In this document: piece after piece, positions 44,952 to 53,765 of the stretch | How positions within the stretch are numbered: the stretch's first letter is position 1 | How the letters are laid out: each line of letters begins with the position of its first letter | Source of the DNA: Sporosarcina obsidiansis | GTDB taxonomy: Bacteria > Bacillota > Bacilli > Bacillales_A > Planococcaceae | Assembly: GCF_009651005.1 (NCBI RefSeq) | Contig: NZ_WHVW01000002.1 | Location: forward strand, 248,001-312,000 | Direction: 5' to 3' | DNA: 64,000 nt | Translations under genes and position numbers: made by a program | Notes under the pieces: model-generated | The model's input: only the letters and a program-made list of their open reading frames with translations | The model's database searches: none | Told to the model about the DNA's origin: nothing

Positions 44952-45950
44952 TTACTTATTTCGTTTCAAATACATTTTATATACCTTTTTCAATGTATCA
45001 GGAGTTAAATCCATATCATGTTCATACATATATTTTATGGCATAGCCAAGAGCGACTGTCATGGAACCCGCTACACTTGCCGCTACAACCATGCCAGCGC
45101 CCGGTATCACTTTGACAATTTGTCGGAATGCCGTTTTGCCGACATTTCCCACCACCGTTGCTATAATTAATTCCTTCGCATGATCTTTCGTGACAGGTTT
45201 CCCGTATAAAGTAGAGAGCTTCAACATGAGTCCAACCTGTAAAGTAGTCAACGGAACAAAATCTGCTCCAGGAATGGGAGCTGCTCCAATGGCTGCCGCT
45301 GACCCTCCCGCCGCCAAAATCCAACGTTTCGCGATGGATGATTTATCCGCCATATTCGCTGCAAGCAAAAGATCTTTATTCGTTTCTTTCAATTGCTGAA
45401 GAATCTCTCGTTGCAACAGTTCCATATGCTCACCTGTCTTAGAGGAGATCGGAATGACAGGATAGCCAAATTCAGTATGCTCTAGTATGTAGTTCACTAA
45501 ACTCGGGATATCCTCAGCTGCATCTATTTTATTCAGCACAATGACAATTTTCTTGTTGAGGGTAGCAATTTTATTCAGTGATTTAAGTTCTGTATCTGAG
45601 AGCACCGTGCCTGCAGCATTCAGAAAAAATAAAATCACATCGGCTTCATGATAAAAATTCAATGTCTCCTGTGAATGCTCTTGGTTAATATCATCGAGAC
45701 CTGGAGTATCAACAAACAGGATATTTTCCCTATAATAATACTTTTCCACCTCACGTGTCTCTCCAGGCTGCGCTCCCACTTCCGCCACATTTTTCTGCAT
45801 GAGTCGGTTCAACGTAGAAGACTTGCCTGCATTAACATCCCCGATCATTGCGATCAAAATTTCTTTCTTCAGTTGTTCATTAATATCGTCTGATTCTTGT
45901 TGGAAAATCTCATCAAACGATTCATCCGACATAAAATTTGGAGAGTTCAT
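44952..45950 (-). CDS. Era-like GTPase with C-terminal DUF697 membrane-associated domain
   Basis: A 332-residue P-loop GTPase: G1 GDVNAGKSSTLNRL (about 37-50), G3 VDTPGLDD, G4 VLNKID (about 143). Then a C-terminal DUF697 domain (about 200-320) with hydrophobic glycine-rich segments (GGSAAAIGAAPIPGADFVPL; IPGAGMVVAASVAGSMTVAL) that can associate with membranes. The family is linked to stress and envelope functions, without a defined role. It is followed by the 49-residue membrane protein and the CWC protein. Ribosome site at the start is weak. Confidence 0.82.
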   Translation of the reverse strand: MNSPNFMSDESFDEIFQQESDDINEQLKKEILIAMIGDVNAGKSSTLNRLMQKNVAEVGAQPGETREVEKYYYRENILFVDTPGLDDINQEHSQETLNFYHEADVILFFLNAAGTVLSDTELKSLNKIATLNKKIVIVLNKIDAAEDIPSLVNYILEHTEFGYPVIPISSKTGEHMELLQREILQQLKETNKDLLLAANMADKSSIAKRWILAAGGSAAAIGAAPIPGADFVPLTTLQVGLMLKLSTLYGKPVTKDHAKELIIATVVGNVGKTAFRQIVKVIPGAGMVVAASVAGSMTVALGYAIKYMYEHDMDLTPDTLKKVYKMYLKRNK

Positions 45951-46002
45951 TCGTACACATCCATTCGATTATTTATTGGAAATATTCGGTTTACTATGTT
46001 GT

Positions 46003-46043
46003 AAAAAAGCATCAGTCAACGTAACTCTTCTGACTGATGCTTT
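46003..46043 (-). terminator. Terminator of ctaM
   Basis: On the minus strand AAAGCATCAGTCA-gaagagttacgt-TGACTGATGCTTTTTT. Confidence 0.85.
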
Positions 46044-46076
46044 GCTCTGTTCAATTATTTAAAATGATATCTTCCC

Positions 46077-46634
46077 TTAATAATAAGGTGAAATCAGTAT
46101 ATATACAAGTACACCAGTTAAACTTACATATAACCAGATCGGCATCGTCCATCGCGCAATTTTTCGGTGACGTGCATTTTCCATATTCCAAGCTCGCGCG
46201 ACGCTCGTTAACGCTAGCGGCACAATTACAGCAGCTAATACAATATGAGAGAACAAAATAAAATAATAAAAACCAGCCATGAAACCACTGCCACCATAAG
46301 GAGTGGACTCTGCTAGATAATGATAAGCGACATACGTGACTAGAAACAAAGCAGTCGTACAGAACGCGGCATAAATAAAGCGTCTATGCACTGTGACATT
46401 CTTTTTCAATATAGCGATGAGTGCAGCCACTAAGAATAGAAATGTGAAACTATTGAAAATGGCATTTAAAAGAGGCAAGATCGTAATATCGAAAGCAGTA
46501 AAGTTCTCGGCACCCGGCAAACCTGACAGCACACCAATCGCCCCGATTAACACGATCGAAATAGCAATGATCGCTGGTCGATAATTACGTTTTTTGAATG
46601 AACTGGGACTACCTGTTTGATTGCTGTAATTCAT
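46077..46634 (-). CDS. ctaM: DUF420 membrane protein CtaM (cytochrome oxidase maturation)
   Basis: A 185-residue protein with five predicted helices. NYRPAIIAISIVLIGAIGVL opens the first, and a conserved His lies in VAYHYLAEST. FTFLFLVAALIAILKKNVTV and VHRRFIYAAFCTTALFLVTY are typical of DUF420. Homologues CtaM (Staphylococcus aureus) and YozB (Bacillus) are needed for assembly of aa3-type heme-copper oxidase. It has its own terminator. Together with ctaB it links this region to heme A oxidase maturation. Confidence 0.85.
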   Translation of the reverse strand: MNYSNQTGSPSSFKKRNYRPAIIAISIVLIGAIGVLSGLPGAENFTAFDITILPLLNAIFNSFTFLFLVAALIAILKKNVTVHRRFIYAAFCTTALFLVTYVAYHYLAESTPYGGSGFMAGFYYFILFSHIVLAAVIVPLALTSVARAWNMENARHRKIARWTMPIWLYVSLTGVLVYILISPYY

Positions 46635-46693
46635 CTATTGACACTCCAATTCTATAGTAATAACTTACCCTCCATATTAGCATAAGTAACCTA

Positions 46694-47593
46694 TTACGGA
46701 CGTAAACTTTGTGTCGAATTTTGAAATTGATCCAATGTTTCTTGATGGAACTCTTCTATTACTTCTATAAACTTCTGGATCGTCGGTGTCAAATAAGAAT
46801 CTGAACGACGCACAAAAACCGTTTTGATTCGACTATATTTCGGTGGCAAATGATAGCAATAGACGAGTTCTTGCTCGACAAGATGAGCTACCGTAGATTT
46901 CGGTACGAATGTCACGCCGAGCCCAGCAGCTACACTACCCAAGATCGTTTCCAATGTACCAAATTCCATCATTTTTGTCGGTTTTAATTTTTCATCCTCC
47001 AACCATAACTCTAGTCTTGCACGATAGCCACACCCTTTACTGAAACATAGGATGGGTTCGTCTTTAATATCTTCTATAGATTGAAATGGTTTGTCGGATA
47101 ATAAGACTAACTCCTCTTCCAATACTTCGTGGATCGCTAAATCAGAATGTGTGGCACCTTCCGAAATGAATGCCCCATCTAATTGATGATGAAGGACTTT
47201 ATATTGCAGTTGCTCTGTAACGCCTGTAAATAAAGATAAATCAACTTGTTTATATTTTTTATTATATCTAGACAAAATGATAGGTAGATTGATCACAGTT
47301 TCTACTGAGCCAATTTCCAGTTTCCCAGAAGGTTCTTTATCATTTTGTACTACCTTCCTCATTTCATTCGTTAAGGAAAGGATTTTCTCACTATAGACTA
47401 ACAACCTCTTTCCCTCTGGCGTCAAGATCATCCCTCGATGATGACGATTAAACAAAGGCGTTTTTAACTCGTTTTCTAATTTTTGAATACGAGACGTAAT
47501 ATTGGATTGTACATAACGTAACTCTTTTGCTGCTTCTGTTATGGTTCCTTTTTCAGCTACCATCTGAAAAATTTCCAAATCTTTAAATTCCAT
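46694..47593 (-). CDS. LysR-family transcriptional regulator
   Basis: A 299-residue regulator with N-terminal winged helix (MEFKDLEIFQMVAEKGTITE then AAKELRYVQSNITSRIQKLE, residues 1-40) and a C-terminal type 2 periplasmic-binding fold effector domain (about 90-295; SVAAGLGVTFVPKSTVAHL). It is divergent from the DMT transporter gene, whose promoter it presumably controls. The start at 47593 follows AAGAGGGAG; a reading from 47629 would include that site. The regulated gene overlaps a 126-bp intergenic region with TnA-rich repeats but no clear LTTR box was fixed. Confidence 0.88.
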   Translation of the reverse strand: MEFKDLEIFQMVAEKGTITEAAKELRYVQSNITSRIQKLENELKTPLFNRHHRGMILTPEGKRLLVYSEKILSLTNEMRKVVQNDKEPSGKLEIGSVETVINLPIILSRYNKKYKQVDLSLFTGVTEQLQYKVLHHQLDGAFISEGATHSDLAIHEVLEEELVLLSDKPFQSIEDIKDEPILCFSKGCGYRARLELWLEDEKLKPTKMMEFGTLETILGSVAAGLGVTFVPKSTVAHLVEQELVYCYHLPPKYSRIKTVFVRRSDSYLTPTIQKFIEVIEEFHQETLDQFQNSTQSLRP

Positions 47594-47719
47594 TTTACTC
47601 CCTCTTTCTACTCCTCTTTTAGATATCATTAATAATGATAGTATACATCATTATTATTCGTTTTACATGATGTCTATTATTTAGTTTACTAGAGTAAGTA
47701 GTTAAGGAGGTTTAGTCAA

Positions 47720-48697
47720 ATGAAAAACAAAATACTATGGGGTGCAGTCCTGTGCTTTATCGCCAGCGCATCGTGGGGTGCCATGTTCCCTGTTGCAAAT
47801 AGCGCATTTAAAACAATAGATCCTTTTTATTTCACATTAATCCGCTATGTATCGGTAACCGTTTTACTTGTCATCTTGTTGTGGTGGAAAGAAGGGAAAC
47901 AGGCATTTCAATTGGAAAAACGAGGACTTTCTCTATGGTTCTTCGGAACGATGGCATTTGTGGTGTATAACTTATTTATCTTCTGGGGGCAAGATTTAAT
48001 GGGTGAGCCAGGAATTATGGTGGCATCCATCACAGAATCTATGATGCCAATGATCTCCATCGTCATTGTGTGGCTGATTAGCCGGCACAAGCCACATGGT
48101 TTTACATTAGCGTGCGTATTTACCGCGTTTATCGGTGTCATGCTAGTTATAACAAAAGGAGATATATTTTCGTTTTTGACAGCTACAGATGATATCATAC
48201 CTTCATTGCTCATCTTTTTGGCAGTTGTGGGATGGGTCGTTTACACGATGGGCGGCGATCGTTTCAGTGATTGGTCATCACTTCGTTATTCCACTTTAAG
48301 CTGTCTACTCGGTACCGCAACAGCTTGTGTCGTCGTCTTTTTCGTTACGTTGACAGGATATATTTCCGTTCCTACTCTAGCAACCGTGCAGAAGGTCAGT
48401 CCACATATGCTATTTATGATCATCTTTCCTGGAATTATTGCATTGCTTGGATGGAACGTCGGAGTTCGAATTTTATCTCCATTAAATGGCTTATTATTCA
48501 TTAACTTCGTGCCTGTAACAACTCTTGTCATTTCATTTGTGCAAGGTTATCAATTGACCGTATTCGATTACATTGGAACCGTATTTATTATCGCCTCACT
48601 AGTTGGTAACAACCTGTTCTTGCGGCTACAACAAAAACGTAAAAACGAGGCGAAGCAATACAAAAAGCAATCTGTGCAGCCAAGTGTTTCATCTTGA
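47720..48697 (+). CDS. DMT-superfamily transporter (EamA domains)
   Basis: A 325-residue exporter with ten helices in two EamA repeats (about 5-145 and 155-300). ASASWGAMFPVANSAFKTID near the N terminus and NVGVRILSPLNGLLFINFVP in the second repeat are typical. It likely exports amino acids or related metabolites. AAGGAGG eight bases before the ATG. It is divergent from the LysR gene, a common regulator-exporter pair. A repeat element follows immediately. Confidence 0.87.
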   Translation: MKNKILWGAVLCFIASASWGAMFPVANSAFKTIDPFYFTLIRYVSVTVLLVILLWWKEGKQAFQLEKRGLSLWFFGTMAFVVYNLFIFWGQDLMGEPGIMVASITESMMPMISIVIVWLISRHKPHGFTLACVFTAFIGVMLVITKGDIFSFLTATDDIIPSLLIFLAVVGWVVYTMGGDRFSDWSSLRYSTLSCLLGTATACVVVFFVTLTGYISVPTLATVQKVSPHMLFMIIFPGIIALLGWNVGVRILSPLNGLLFINFVPVTTLVISFVQGYQLTVFDYIGTVFIIASLVGNNLFLRLQQKRKNEAKQYKKQSVQPSVSS

Positions 48698-48708
48698 GGT
48701 AGGTAAAT

Positions 48709-49049
48709 AAAACGGGGCTGGGACAAAAGAATTTATAGAGTAAAAAACCCGAACTATTCCAGAACAGTCACTTTATGTTTTGGAAATCGGTTCGGGTTTT
48801 CCTATTACAAAAAAGTACCGTCTTAGAGACTCTCCGGGGATTCGCGCTACAGACGGACGCGTTTCGCGGGCATGGCTTGAGCCTCCTCGTCGCTACGCTC
48901 CTGCGGGGTCTCAAGGCTCATGCTATTCCCGCGGAAGTCGCCGCCTTCCGCTCCAATCCCTACTTTTTGATATACAAAGCACACTGTGGTGTCTTTATAA
49001 ATGTTCGTAATTTTAAATGAAAAAGATAGATATGTCCCAGCCTCGTTTT
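48709..49049. repeat. Inverted-repeat-bounded GC-rich intergenic element, copy C
   Basis: Terminal inverted repeats: AAAACGGGGCTGGGACA (48709-48725) and TGTCCCAGCCTCGTTTT (49033-49049), 16 of 17 paired. Inside are a hairpin AAAACCCGAAC/GGTTCGGGTTTT (48744-48800) and a GC-rich core (about 48820-48960). The core's arms TTCGCGGGCATGGCTTGAG and CTCAAGGCTCATG..CCCGCGG fold on each other around GCCTCCTCGTCGC. It lies between convergent genes. From memory, similar cores recur in Bacillaceae intergenic regions and are often misannotated as short proteins; I cannot check copy number here. Confidence 0.8.
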
Positions 49050-49063
49050 TTATAGGTATTCAA

Positions 49064-50680
49064 TCAAAATGTAAAACGATGAACGATGCGATTCAGTGCG
49101 GCCGCTTGATCTGTGAGTCTAACAGCATCGCTTGCCAACTGCTGGATGCCTTCGACTTGCTCATCCATTCCTGCGACTGTTTCTGTAACATTTTCCGTGA
49201 ATTGTTCAGAAATGGTCGTAATCTGTTCAATGATTTTTTCAATCTGTTCCCCATCTTTAATCATCTCTTCTGCATGGCGACTATTATTATTGACAGCCGC
49301 TTTTGTATCAATAACCGCTTCATTCATTTGATGGATGGATTGACCCGCAACTTGGACGATCTCTACGCCTTCTTGGATCGTGTCGGTATTAGACTCCACT
49401 TGCTGTACGGCACTTTTCACTTCATTATTCGTCTGCTCCAATGTCCGCACGACATCATTCGCAAAGTCGTTCGTTTCCTCAGCGAGCTTACGGACTTCAT
49501 TGGCGACAACGGAAAACCCGCTACCCGCCTCTCCTGCACGAGCTGCTTCAATGGAAGCGTTCAATGCCAATAAATTTGTCTGCTCCGCAATTTTAGTGAT
49601 CAGAGAGACTTTTTGGATGACTTGGTTAATATCTTCTGCCACCCGCATAATCTTTTGCGAAGACATATGAACTGCATCATTAATCTGTTGCATCTTTTGT
49701 TCGGACTCTTCAATTGCCTGACTACCCTCCGCTGCAGCTTTAGAAGCATTTTCTGACTTTGAAAGCGTTTGCTGAATGCGAGCTTCCATCTCCCGAATTC
49801 CTTGCATCATCGTCTGCACCATGGCGTTCGCAGACTGCAAAGATGACAACTGTTGCTCCGTTCCACTCTGGAAGGTTTGCATGGTGTTCCCGTATGCGGT
49901 GAAAACGCTTGATAGACGCTTTGCTTCCGCCGCTTGATCTTGGCTGATTTTGTCAACTATTCCGGATGATTGATCTAACTCTTTTACAATATTTTTTGTG
50001 CCAATCACCATTTTGTTAATTTCAAATCCAATTTGATTAAATTCTGATCTCGATCGCTCACTTACTTCCGCTGTTAAATCTCCTGCTGAGATCTTTCTTG
50101 TCACTTGGCGCCAAGAACGTATTCCTTTCATCACAATTTTATAGAGGGTGATGATCATGAGAGCAGAAATGGCGAGTGAAGTGAAGGCGAATGTTACTCC
50201 TTGATTGAGAGTTAAATTAAAAAGGTACGCGATATATGCCATGACAATGGATGGTAACAGGATGGCGGCTGTCATTCCATAGAGAATATACTTTTGATGA
50301 ACAATTCGTCCTAAGCGAAGACTATACCGAGTACCATTTGTCTTCATGATCGGCATAGAGGCGTCGATTAGACGTTCACCCGATTGTCTTTCATAAACTT
50401 GTAGTAAAGGCTGATCCGTATTTGCGGCCTTCAAACCAACAGGATCAGAAAACAACGTTCCCTCCCAAAGCCTATTCGTATGAATGTAACTGCGACCTGT
50501 TTCATCCACGATGACAAAGTATTCATCATCTTGCAATTCATCGTCCAATAGTTGGTGGAGTTGTTTATAGTTTTTATTAAATGACAGCTCATTTTCCACC
50601 AGAGGTTGAATGCGTTTTGTTACTCGCTCTACTTTGCTAAGTGCTCTCCTTGCTGAAGATGTCCTCAAAAGTTTCTCCAT
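49064..50680 (-). CDS. Methyl-accepting chemotaxis protein with N-terminal sensor ahead of its membrane helices
   Basis: A 538-residue chemoreceptor. Unusually there is no membrane helix at the N terminus. Residues 1-130 form a soluble domain with a Cache-like strand pattern ([19 protein letters not shown], about 54-72). Two membrane helices follow at about 134-155 and 162-184 ([36 protein letters not shown]). Then a HAMP-like segment and signalling hairpin with [20 protein letters not shown] (about 367). This topology puts the sensor in the cytoplasm. Short adjacent che genes are absent. Confidence 0.87.
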   Translation of the reverse strand: MEKLLRTSSARRALSKVERVTKRIQPLVENELSFNKNYKQLHQLLDDELQDDEYFVIVDETGRSYIHTNRLWEGTLFSDPVGLKAANTDQPLLQVYERQSGERLIDASMPIMKTNGTRYSLRLGRIVHQKYILYGMTAAILLPSIVMAYIAYLFNLTLNQGVTFAFTSLAISALMIITLYKIVMKGIRSWRQVTRKISAGDLTAEVSERSRSEFNQIGFEINKMVIGTKNIVKELDQSSGIVDKISQDQAAEAKRLSSVFTAYGNTMQTFQSGTEQQLSSLQSANAMVQTMMQGIREMEARIQQTLSKSENASKAAAEGSQAIEESEQKMQQINDAVHMSSQKIMRVAEDINQVIQKVSLITKIAEQTNLLALNASIEAARAGEAGSGFSVVANEVRKLAEETNDFANDVVRTLEQTNNEVKSAVQQVESNTDTIQEGVEIVQVAGQSIHQMNEAVIDTKAAVNNNSRHAEEMIKDGEQIEKIIEQITTISEQFTENVTETVAGMDEQVEGIQQLASDAVRLTDQAAALNRIVHRFTF

Positions 50681-50779
50681 TCAACTTCCCCCATTCATAC
50701 CTATCTACTATATATTTACTATATCATATGGTGAGATAAAAGTAATAAGTATTTTGAATTTTGAAAGTAGCATATAGCT

Positions 50780-51148
50780 TTACTCAGCATGTTCCGGAAT
50801 GAGTAGCACTGGACATTTCGCTAATAATAGTACTTGCTTGCTCACGCTTCCAATTGCTTCTTCTTTTCCTTTCCCTACGGCCATTGCAATAAATCGGGTT
50901 TCTTTATCATTTGATTCTGCAATAATTTCCATTGCGGGGATGCCTATTCGGACTTTGGCAGAATATTTGACTCCTTCTCCCTGTAGCATGTGACCTCCTT
51001 TTTTGATGGTAGGCAAACCGAGTTCTTGTAGAGACGGTTGGATATTTAAAAGTACGACCTCGTCCCCGTATAAACTAGCTAATTCAATTGCATGATGTAT
51101 TACTTTAAAGCCAGCATTCGAACCATCTAGTGGTACTACGATTTTCAT
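50780..51148 (-). CDS. Universal stress protein (UspA family)
   Basis: A 122-residue USP domain, slightly short of the usual 140. It starts MKIVVPLDGSNAGFKVIHHA with the phosphate-adjacent Asp, and the ATP-binding signature is MAVGKGKEEAIGSVSKQVLL (G-x2-G-type glycine run with GS) followed by CPVLLIP. It has a compressed middle with VRIGIPAMEIIAE. The role of such proteins is general stress survival; no specific partner nearby. GGGGGATTAC precedes the ATG. Confidence 0.82.
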   Translation of the reverse strand: MKIVVPLDGSNAGFKVIHHAIELASLYGDEVVLLNIQPSLQELGLPTIKKGGHMLQGEGVKYSAKVRIGIPAMEIIAESNDKETRFIAMAVGKGKEEAIGSVSKQVLLLAKCPVLLIPEHAE

Positions 51149-51336
51149 GTAATCCCCCCTAATTATCTGTCGTCGAAAGGTATCAGTATATTCTAACTAA
51201 AATTATTGCTAGTTTGATTGTACATCATTATTCCATATCTTCCAATCTAAGTATAAGTCATGTAAATTGATTCACGCAGATTATTCTATTACACTGTTTT
51301 AATGAAATATTTCAGTCTATCTAGGAGTGATTTGCA

Positions 51337-51756
51337 ATGAAGAAATGGTGGATACTACCGGTGCTCGCTGTGTTTTTAGTGGCATGTGGAAATGAAACTC
51401 AAGAACAACCAAAAGAAGATGATGCGATTTCGGTGGATAGCATAGAACCAGAAAAGAACACCACTGAATCGACTGATAGTGAGATGTCGCCAGAAGGAGA
51501 GCAAGAGACTCCGCCTGTTTCATTTGATTCTGAACTATCCGCATTTGAAGAATTTGCTATCTTAGCAGAAAATATTCCTCTGGATGAATTAACTTCTCAC
51601 ATTGAAACAGATAATCCAGGGAAGCGGATCATTCTGTTCGAGAACGAAAGTGGAAAAAAGGTCTATAAAAGTATTTTTGTGAAGCATGATCAGTATTTGA
51701 AGGTCATTGATTTAGAAGCAGATCAATTACTATTTGAAGGTAATGTAGAGAAATAA
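51337..51756 (+). CDS. Putative lipoprotein of unknown function
   Basis: A 139-residue secreted lipoprotein: signal peptide MKKWWILPVLAVFLVAC with lipobox VAC (Cys17). An acidic low-complexity linker (about 20-65, rich in Glu, Ser, Pro) follows, then a small folded C-terminal region (about 70-139; KRIILFENESGKKVYKSIFV). I do not recognise the family. TAGGAGTGATTTGCA before the ATG gives a good ribosome site. Repeat copy B begins just after the stop and supplies its terminator. Confidence 0.75.
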   Translation: MKKWWILPVLAVFLVACGNETQEQPKEDDAISVDSIEPEKNTTESTDSEMSPEGEQETPPVSFDSELSAFEEFAILAENIPLDELTSHIETDNPGKRIILFENESGKKVYKSIFVKHDQYLKVIDLEADQLLFEGNVEK

Positions 51757-51760
51757 AAGA

Positions 51761-52066
51761 AGAGATTGTCCGAAAGTCTTTTTCACCTGACTTTTTGGGC
51801 ATCTTTTCTTTTTGCGTAGATGTTTTTTTTGTTTGATAGGAAGATTTGGATATTAAAAAAATAAGGGTAAACGGCTTGTTTGGCTCTTTCTGCGAGAGGT
51901 TTGGCTCGGTGCGTGTTACGTAATGCTCGGTACCGAGGTCCAAACGCTCGGTTCGAAGAAAGTTTGGCGCGGTACAATGCAACTTTGGCGCGTTCCCTTA
52001 TTTACGTATTTATGTGAAAAAGACTGCCTCTGAAAGATTATTCACTTTCAGGACAGTCTTTTAGCT
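51761..52066. repeat. Hairpin-bounded intergenic repeat element, copy B
   Basis: Left end: hairpin TTGTCCGAAAGTC-tttttcacct-GACTTTTTGGGC (51763-51805), the terminator of the lipoprotein gene. Right end: AAAAGACTGCC..GGACAGTCTTTT (52017-52062), terminator of the SLH gene on the other strand. Core words shared with copy A in the same order: gTTTGGCT, TACGTAATGCTCGGT (51917-51931), CAACTTTGGCG (51980-51990). Additional related words: GGTTTGGCTCGGTGCG, CAAACGCTCGGTTCG and TTTGGCGCGG. Non-coding; the short ORFs seen here are on the repeat only. Confidence 0.75.
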
Positions 52067-52068
52067 AT

Positions 52069-53610
52069 TCAATGTAGATATCGTCGAGCACCAGCGTATT
52101 CTGATTGATACGGTTCTAGTGTCATCGGTACGATCTCCACTGTACGTTTCGGATTTGGCGCATGGATCATTTGGCCGTTGCCGATATACATGCCGACATG
52201 ATGCACTGTACCTTTTCCTTTATTGTAAGCGAAGAAGACTAGGTCACCTGCCTTCAAGTCTTTCTTTTGGACCTTCATCCCGTTAACTGCCTGAACAGAA
52301 GCATCTCTTGGCAGGCTGATGCCATGTTGACGGTAAACGGAATAAGTAAATCCTGAACAATCTAGGCCAAATCCAGATGTCCCAGCCCATAAATAGGTTA
52401 ATCCGTTGAAGATTTTAGCTGTTTCAACGATTTGCTGAGCAGTTGGTTTTGGCATATTTTCTTTCGCATTCACTAGTTTGACTGTATTCTTATTCACATA
52501 TTTCACACCGTCCGCTGGTGTCTGTAGAGCCATGCGGTCACCGTTCTCTCCAATGACTGGGAGGATCGTGTTAAAACTAATTGTTTTAAATGGCTTCTGT
52601 CCATTTTCATCATGCGTCAAGATCGCTGTTTTTGTTTTCACCATAGCAGTTTTACATGTAGCATAATTTGGATAAACGGTCGTTAGATGATTCTTCGGTA
52701 GCCAGCCTGGATAACCTGATACGTGTTTCGGTGAGCTTTGATCTTCAATCGCTACTTGCACCCACTCCCCTTTGGTTTCCAACACCTTAACTGTTTGTCC
52801 ATAAAGGGCTTGGGTCTCCAGTTTCCCGACTAACCATTGTTTTTGAGGTAAACTCATTGAAGCAACCCATTTGCTAATGTCTGGTGATTTACCATTGGCC
52901 AATGAATCGACCGTACGTTTAGTACCTGGCTGTTTCCATAATGTAGTGACAGGGACATTGACCACTTGTTGCGCTTTGTTATTTGCAACGTAGCAAGCAG
53001 GTGTATTTATAAAGCTGGGTTCCAAGATTCTGGCGAGAAATATAGAGAAATGACCGCGTGTTAAGGTTTGATTGGGCTTGAACGTATTATCTTGGAAACC
53101 CGTTGTGATAGATTGTACAGATAGCGTTTGAATAGCAGGCGATGCCCAATAGGAAGCAGGTACGTCACGGAATCGATAAGTAGACGTTCCTTTTAAGTCA
53201 AACGCTCTGACGAACACAGCCGCCATCTGCCCACGTGTTAATTGACCATCAGGACGAAATTCCTGTTTCTCATTTCCCATGAAAATACCTTCGTCAACCA
53301 TTGTGGCGATCAGGTGATAGTGCGGATGCGATGGCTTAATATCGGAAAATTCTACTGATGGACGTCCATCCATAGGTAATTGTAGAGCACGTTGAATCAT
53401 GGCCGATGCCTCGAGCCTCGTGATCGGGTCATTGACACGAAAGTTTTGGTTAGGTTTTTCTGTGATAATTCCCTTACTTGATAAGTATTTTATTTCTGCA
53501 GCAGCAGAATTCTGGTCTTTCACATCAGGAAATACAGCAGCGAGAGATGACACCGGGAATGCATATGCTAGAAATAAAACGGCTAATAGCAAACCGAATA
53601 GTTTTTTCAA
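52069..53610 (-). CDS. Secreted SLH-domain and NlpC/P60 cell-wall hydrolase
   Basis: A 513-residue exported protein: signal peptide about 1-24, then three SLH repeats (about 25-205; FPDVKDQNSAAAEIKYLSSK, FSDIKPSHPHYHLIATMVDE, FRDVPASYWASPAIQTLSVQ) anchoring it to secondary wall polymer. Two SH3-like segments (about 210-375) follow, then a C-terminal NlpC/P60 domain (about 385-513) with catalytic Cys in GFGLDCSGFTYSVYRQHG and His in GTVHHVGMYIGNG. It is a probable peptidoglycan endopeptidase (DL-type). TTG start eight bases after GGAAGTG. It shares the right-end hairpin of copy B as terminator. Confidence 0.9.
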   Translation of the reverse strand: MKKLFGLLLAVLFLAYAFPVSSLAAVFPDVKDQNSAAAEIKYLSSKGIITEKPNQNFRVNDPITRLEASAMIQRALQLPMDGRPSVEFSDIKPSHPHYHLIATMVDEGIFMGNEKQEFRPDGQLTRGQMAAVFVRAFDLKGTSTYRFRDVPASYWASPAIQTLSVQSITTGFQDNTFKPNQTLTRGHFSIFLARILEPSFINTPACYVANNKAQQVVNVPVTTLWKQPGTKRTVDSLANGKSPDISKWVASMSLPQKQWLVGKLETQALYGQTVKVLETKGEWVQVAIEDQSSPKHVSGYPGWLPKNHLTTVYPNYATCKTAMVKTKTAILTHDENGQKPFKTISFNTILPVIGENGDRMALQTPADGVKYVNKNTVKLVNAKENMPKPTAQQIVETAKIFNGLTYLWAGTSGFGLDCSGFTYSVYRQHGISLPRDASVQAVNGMKVQKKDLKAGDLVFFAYNKGKGTVHHVGMYIGNGQMIHAPNPKRTVEIVPMTLEPYQSEYAGARRYLH

Positions 53611-53687
53611 GACTAGGACACTTCCATTCTAGTAGAGTTATTTTCACTAACTATACCTGACCATCATTTCTTTGTATAGAAAAATTC

Positions 53688-53720
53688 AAAAAAGAATCCT
53701 CCTGCAAGAGGAGAATTCTT
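53688..53720 (-). terminator. Terminator of the argCJBD operon
   Basis: On the minus strand AAGAATTCTCCT-cttgc-AGGAGGATTCTTTTTT. Confidence 0.85.
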
Positions 53721-53765
53721 CCTATTTGAATAGCAGCTCACTGACTGCCTTAATCCAAGTGATTT

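Noticed and set aside
48775..49020. Two overlapping plus-strand ORFs of 76-81 codons
   Set aside because: They lie entirely inside the inverted-repeat-bounded element C, lack ribosome sites, and their composition follows the hairpin arms.
51704..51982. Minus-strand ORFs of 64-92 codons
   Set aside because: They run through repeat copy B and the end of the lipoprotein gene with no ribosome site; the codons simply reflect repeat words.
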